Source: an uncultured Mycoplasmatota bacterium
Lineage (GTDB): Bacteria; Bacillota_I; Bacilli_A; RF39; UBA660
Assembly (NCBI GenBank): GCA_900553045.1
Contig: USBW01000047.1
Location: 1-5,981, forward strand
DNA length: 5,981 bases
Direction of reading: 5' to 3'
Numbering within the stretch: the first letter of the stretch is position 1; each line of letters begins with the position of its first letter. Positions 4,839 to 5,981 of this stretch are shown piece after piece. The translations under genes were made by a program, and so were the position numbers. Under the pieces are notes generated by a model that worked only from the letters and a program-made list of their open reading frames with translations, was not told where the DNA came from and ran no database searches.

Positions 4839-5921
4839 ATGCGAAAATATCGTAGACTCCTATTGATCGCTACAGTACTTTTAATTATTTTTGGTCTTTT
4901 GATGATCTATTCTTCCTCTTATATTTGGGCAGAATATAAGTTTAATGACGCATTTAAGTATTTAAAACAGCAAGCTTTATTCGCGGCAGTTGGTTTTATC
5001 TTGCTTTATTTTACTTCCAAAGTTAATAGTGATATTTTTTATAAAAAAGCTAACCTTTTCTTAATAATTTGCTTAGTATTATTAGTTTTAGTAGCGATCC
5101 CAGGCATCGGGGTCATTAGAAATGGGTCAAGAAGTTGGTTTGGAATTGGTGCTTTAGGGATTCAACCTAGTGAGTTTGCTAAACTGGGAATGATTTTATT
5201 TGTAGCAAAATATTTGGCGGATAATAATAAGGCTTATAAAAGTATCAAAAAAGGAATTCTGCCAATTCTTTTAGTGATGGGTTTAGCTTTTGTTCTAATC
5301 ATGTTACAACCTGATTTAGGAACTGGAGCTATTTTGGTAGCAACAGTTATTGCTCTTGTTTTTGTCTCTGGGGTTGATAAGAAGTTTTTTATTGCTCTTT
5401 TTATCATTGGTGGTGTAGGTTTAGTTGGACTAATAGCTGTAGCACCATATCGTCTTGCCAGAATTACCTCTTATTTAGATCCTTGGAGTGATCCTTTAGG
5501 AACTGGTTTTCAGATTATTCAAAGTTTGTATGCAATTGGTCCTGGAGGATTGTTCGGGTTTGGTTTTTTAAATTCTCGTCAAAAGCATTTTTATTTACCA
5601 GAACCACAAACTGATTTTATTTTTTCAATTATTTGTGAGGAATTTGGGGTAGTTGGTGCTTTATTTGTCTTAGTTTTATTTGCAACGATTGCTTTTTGTG
5701 GCATTAAGTTAGCAATTAATGAAGATGATGCTTTTAAAAAATATGTTATTTTCGGAATAACTTTCCAAATAGTTTTACAAGCTGCGCTTAATTTAGCAGT
5801 CGTCGTAGGTCTAATACCAGTTACTGGGGTTACTTTACCTTTTCTTTCTTACGGTGGCTCTAGTCTTTTAATTACGATGTTCATGATCGGAATTATTTTG
5901 AGTTTATCAAAGAAAAGATGA
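4839..5921 (+). CDS. ftsW: SEDS-family peptidoglycan glycosyltransferase, FtsW/SpoVE type
   Basis: SEDS proteins polymerise lipid II into glycan strands in the membrane, working with a class B penicillin-binding protein. This 360-residue protein is highly hydrophobic, with roughly ten membrane segments from LLLIATVLLIIFGLLMIYSS (7-26) to LLITMFMIGIILSL (343-356). Family motifs: GSRSWFGIGALGIQPSEFAKL (96-116), QPDLGTG (157-163), the loop RLARITSYLDPWSDPLGTGFQ (205-225), LPEPQTDFIFSIICEEFG (253-270) with Asp259 at the catalytic Asp position, and GLIPVTGVTLPFLSYGGSSLL (324-344). The 'GVTLPF...SYGGSS' ending, AVVVGL before it, and the short length near that of SpoVE favour the FtsW/SpoVE branch over RodA; division FtsW and sporulation SpoVE cannot be told apart from sequence alone. 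The ATG follows GGGTGA by 6 bases. It diverges from the flavoprotein pair, and no gene follows in the 60 bases to the window edge. Confidence 0.92.
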   Translation: MRKYRRLLLIATVLLIIFGLLMIYSSSYIWAEYKFNDAFKYLKQQALFAAVGFILLYFTSKVNSDIFYKKANLFLIICLVLLVLVAIPGIGVIRNGSRSWFGIGALGIQPSEFAKLGMILFVAKYLADNNKAYKSIKKGILPILLVMGLAFVLIMLQPDLGTGAILVATVIALVFVSGVDKKFFIALFIIGGVGLVGLIAVAPYRLARITSYLDPWSDPLGTGFQIIQSLYAIGPGGLFGFGFLNSRQKHFYLPEPQTDFIFSIICEEFGVVGALFVLVLFATIAFCGIKLAINEDDAFKKYVIFGITFQIVLQAALNLAVVVGLIPVTGVTLPFLSYGGSSLLITMFMIGIILSLSKKR

Positions 5922-5933
5922 GAGCAATTAAAA

Positions 5934-5973
5934 AATAAATATATTATAATACAGCAATAATTATATATTTATT
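5934..5973. repeat. AT-only 11-base inverted repeat downstream of ftsW
   Basis: AATAAATATAT (5934-5944) and ATATATTTATT (5963-5973) are exact reverse complements, separated by 18 bases, and begin 12 bases after the ftsW stop. The stem has no G or C and is not followed by a clean T-run, so it is at best a poor intrinsic terminator. A TATAAT hexamer (5945-5950) in the loop could instead be the -10 of a downstream gene, but no matching -35 lies 16-18 bases upstream. The rest of 5922-5981 holds nothing I can call. Confidence 0.45.
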
Positions 5974-5981
5974 GTTTATGA

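Noticed and set aside
5978..5980. ATG at the right edge as a possible next gene start
   Set aside because: There is no ribosome binding site upstream and only one base follows, so nothing can be supported.
1..5981. Alternative genetic code (TGA as tryptophan), CRISPR array, insertion sequence, tRNA or riboswitch
   Set aside because: TGA ends murG and ftsW cleanly. No spaced direct-repeat array, transposase, cloverleaf or structured leader was seen, and the intergenic gaps are only 136, about 134 and 60 bases.

Overview
This 5,981-base window is AT-rich chromosomal DNA from a low-GC bacterium. TGA acts as a true stop (it ends murG at 17-19 and ftsW at 5919-5921) and tryptophan is read from TGG, so the standard bacterial code applies and a TGA=Trp mycoplasma is excluded. 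AGGTG-type ribosome binding sites, SigA-like promoters and a SpoVE/FtsW-like SEDS protein point to Bacillota, perhaps an Erysipelotrichia/RF39-like lineage. That placement is inference.

Layout from left to right. Minus strand: the first codons of an unidentified gene (1-24, possibly murB) overlap the end of murG (17-1102). A 136-base divergent intergenic region (1103-1238) holds promoter-like sequences for both directions and a long interrupted dyad. Plus strand: a 212-residue protein of no family I can name (1239-1877), with a Cys-His-Asp arrangement like a papain/transglutaminase fold. It meets the next gene tail to tail with no base between them. Minus strand: two flavoproteins one base apart, a COG2509-type FAD-dependent dehydrogenase (1878-3470) and, upstream of it in the same transcription unit, an HI0933/BaiN-type flavoprotein (3472-4704). 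A second divergent region (4705-4838) carries a good promoter for the flavoprotein pair and a weaker one for ftsW. Plus strand: ftsW/spoVE-type SEDS gene (4839-5921), then 60 bases of very AT-rich DNA with an 11-base palindrome.

How the genes fit together. MurG makes lipid II on the inner membrane face and the SEDS protein polymerises lipid II, so the two ends of the window serve the same pathway. In the canonical dcw cluster ftsW and murG are adjacent and co-directional. Here they diverge and are separated by about 3.7 kb holding the unknown protein and two flavoproteins with no assigned wall role. No mobile element, CRISPR array, tRNA or rRNA was seen. The most interesting items are the putative CHD-triad protein, the paired uncharacterised flavoproteins, and the fact that all four predicted promoters place +1 at the Shine-Dalgarno sequence, implying leaders of only about 10-15 nt.
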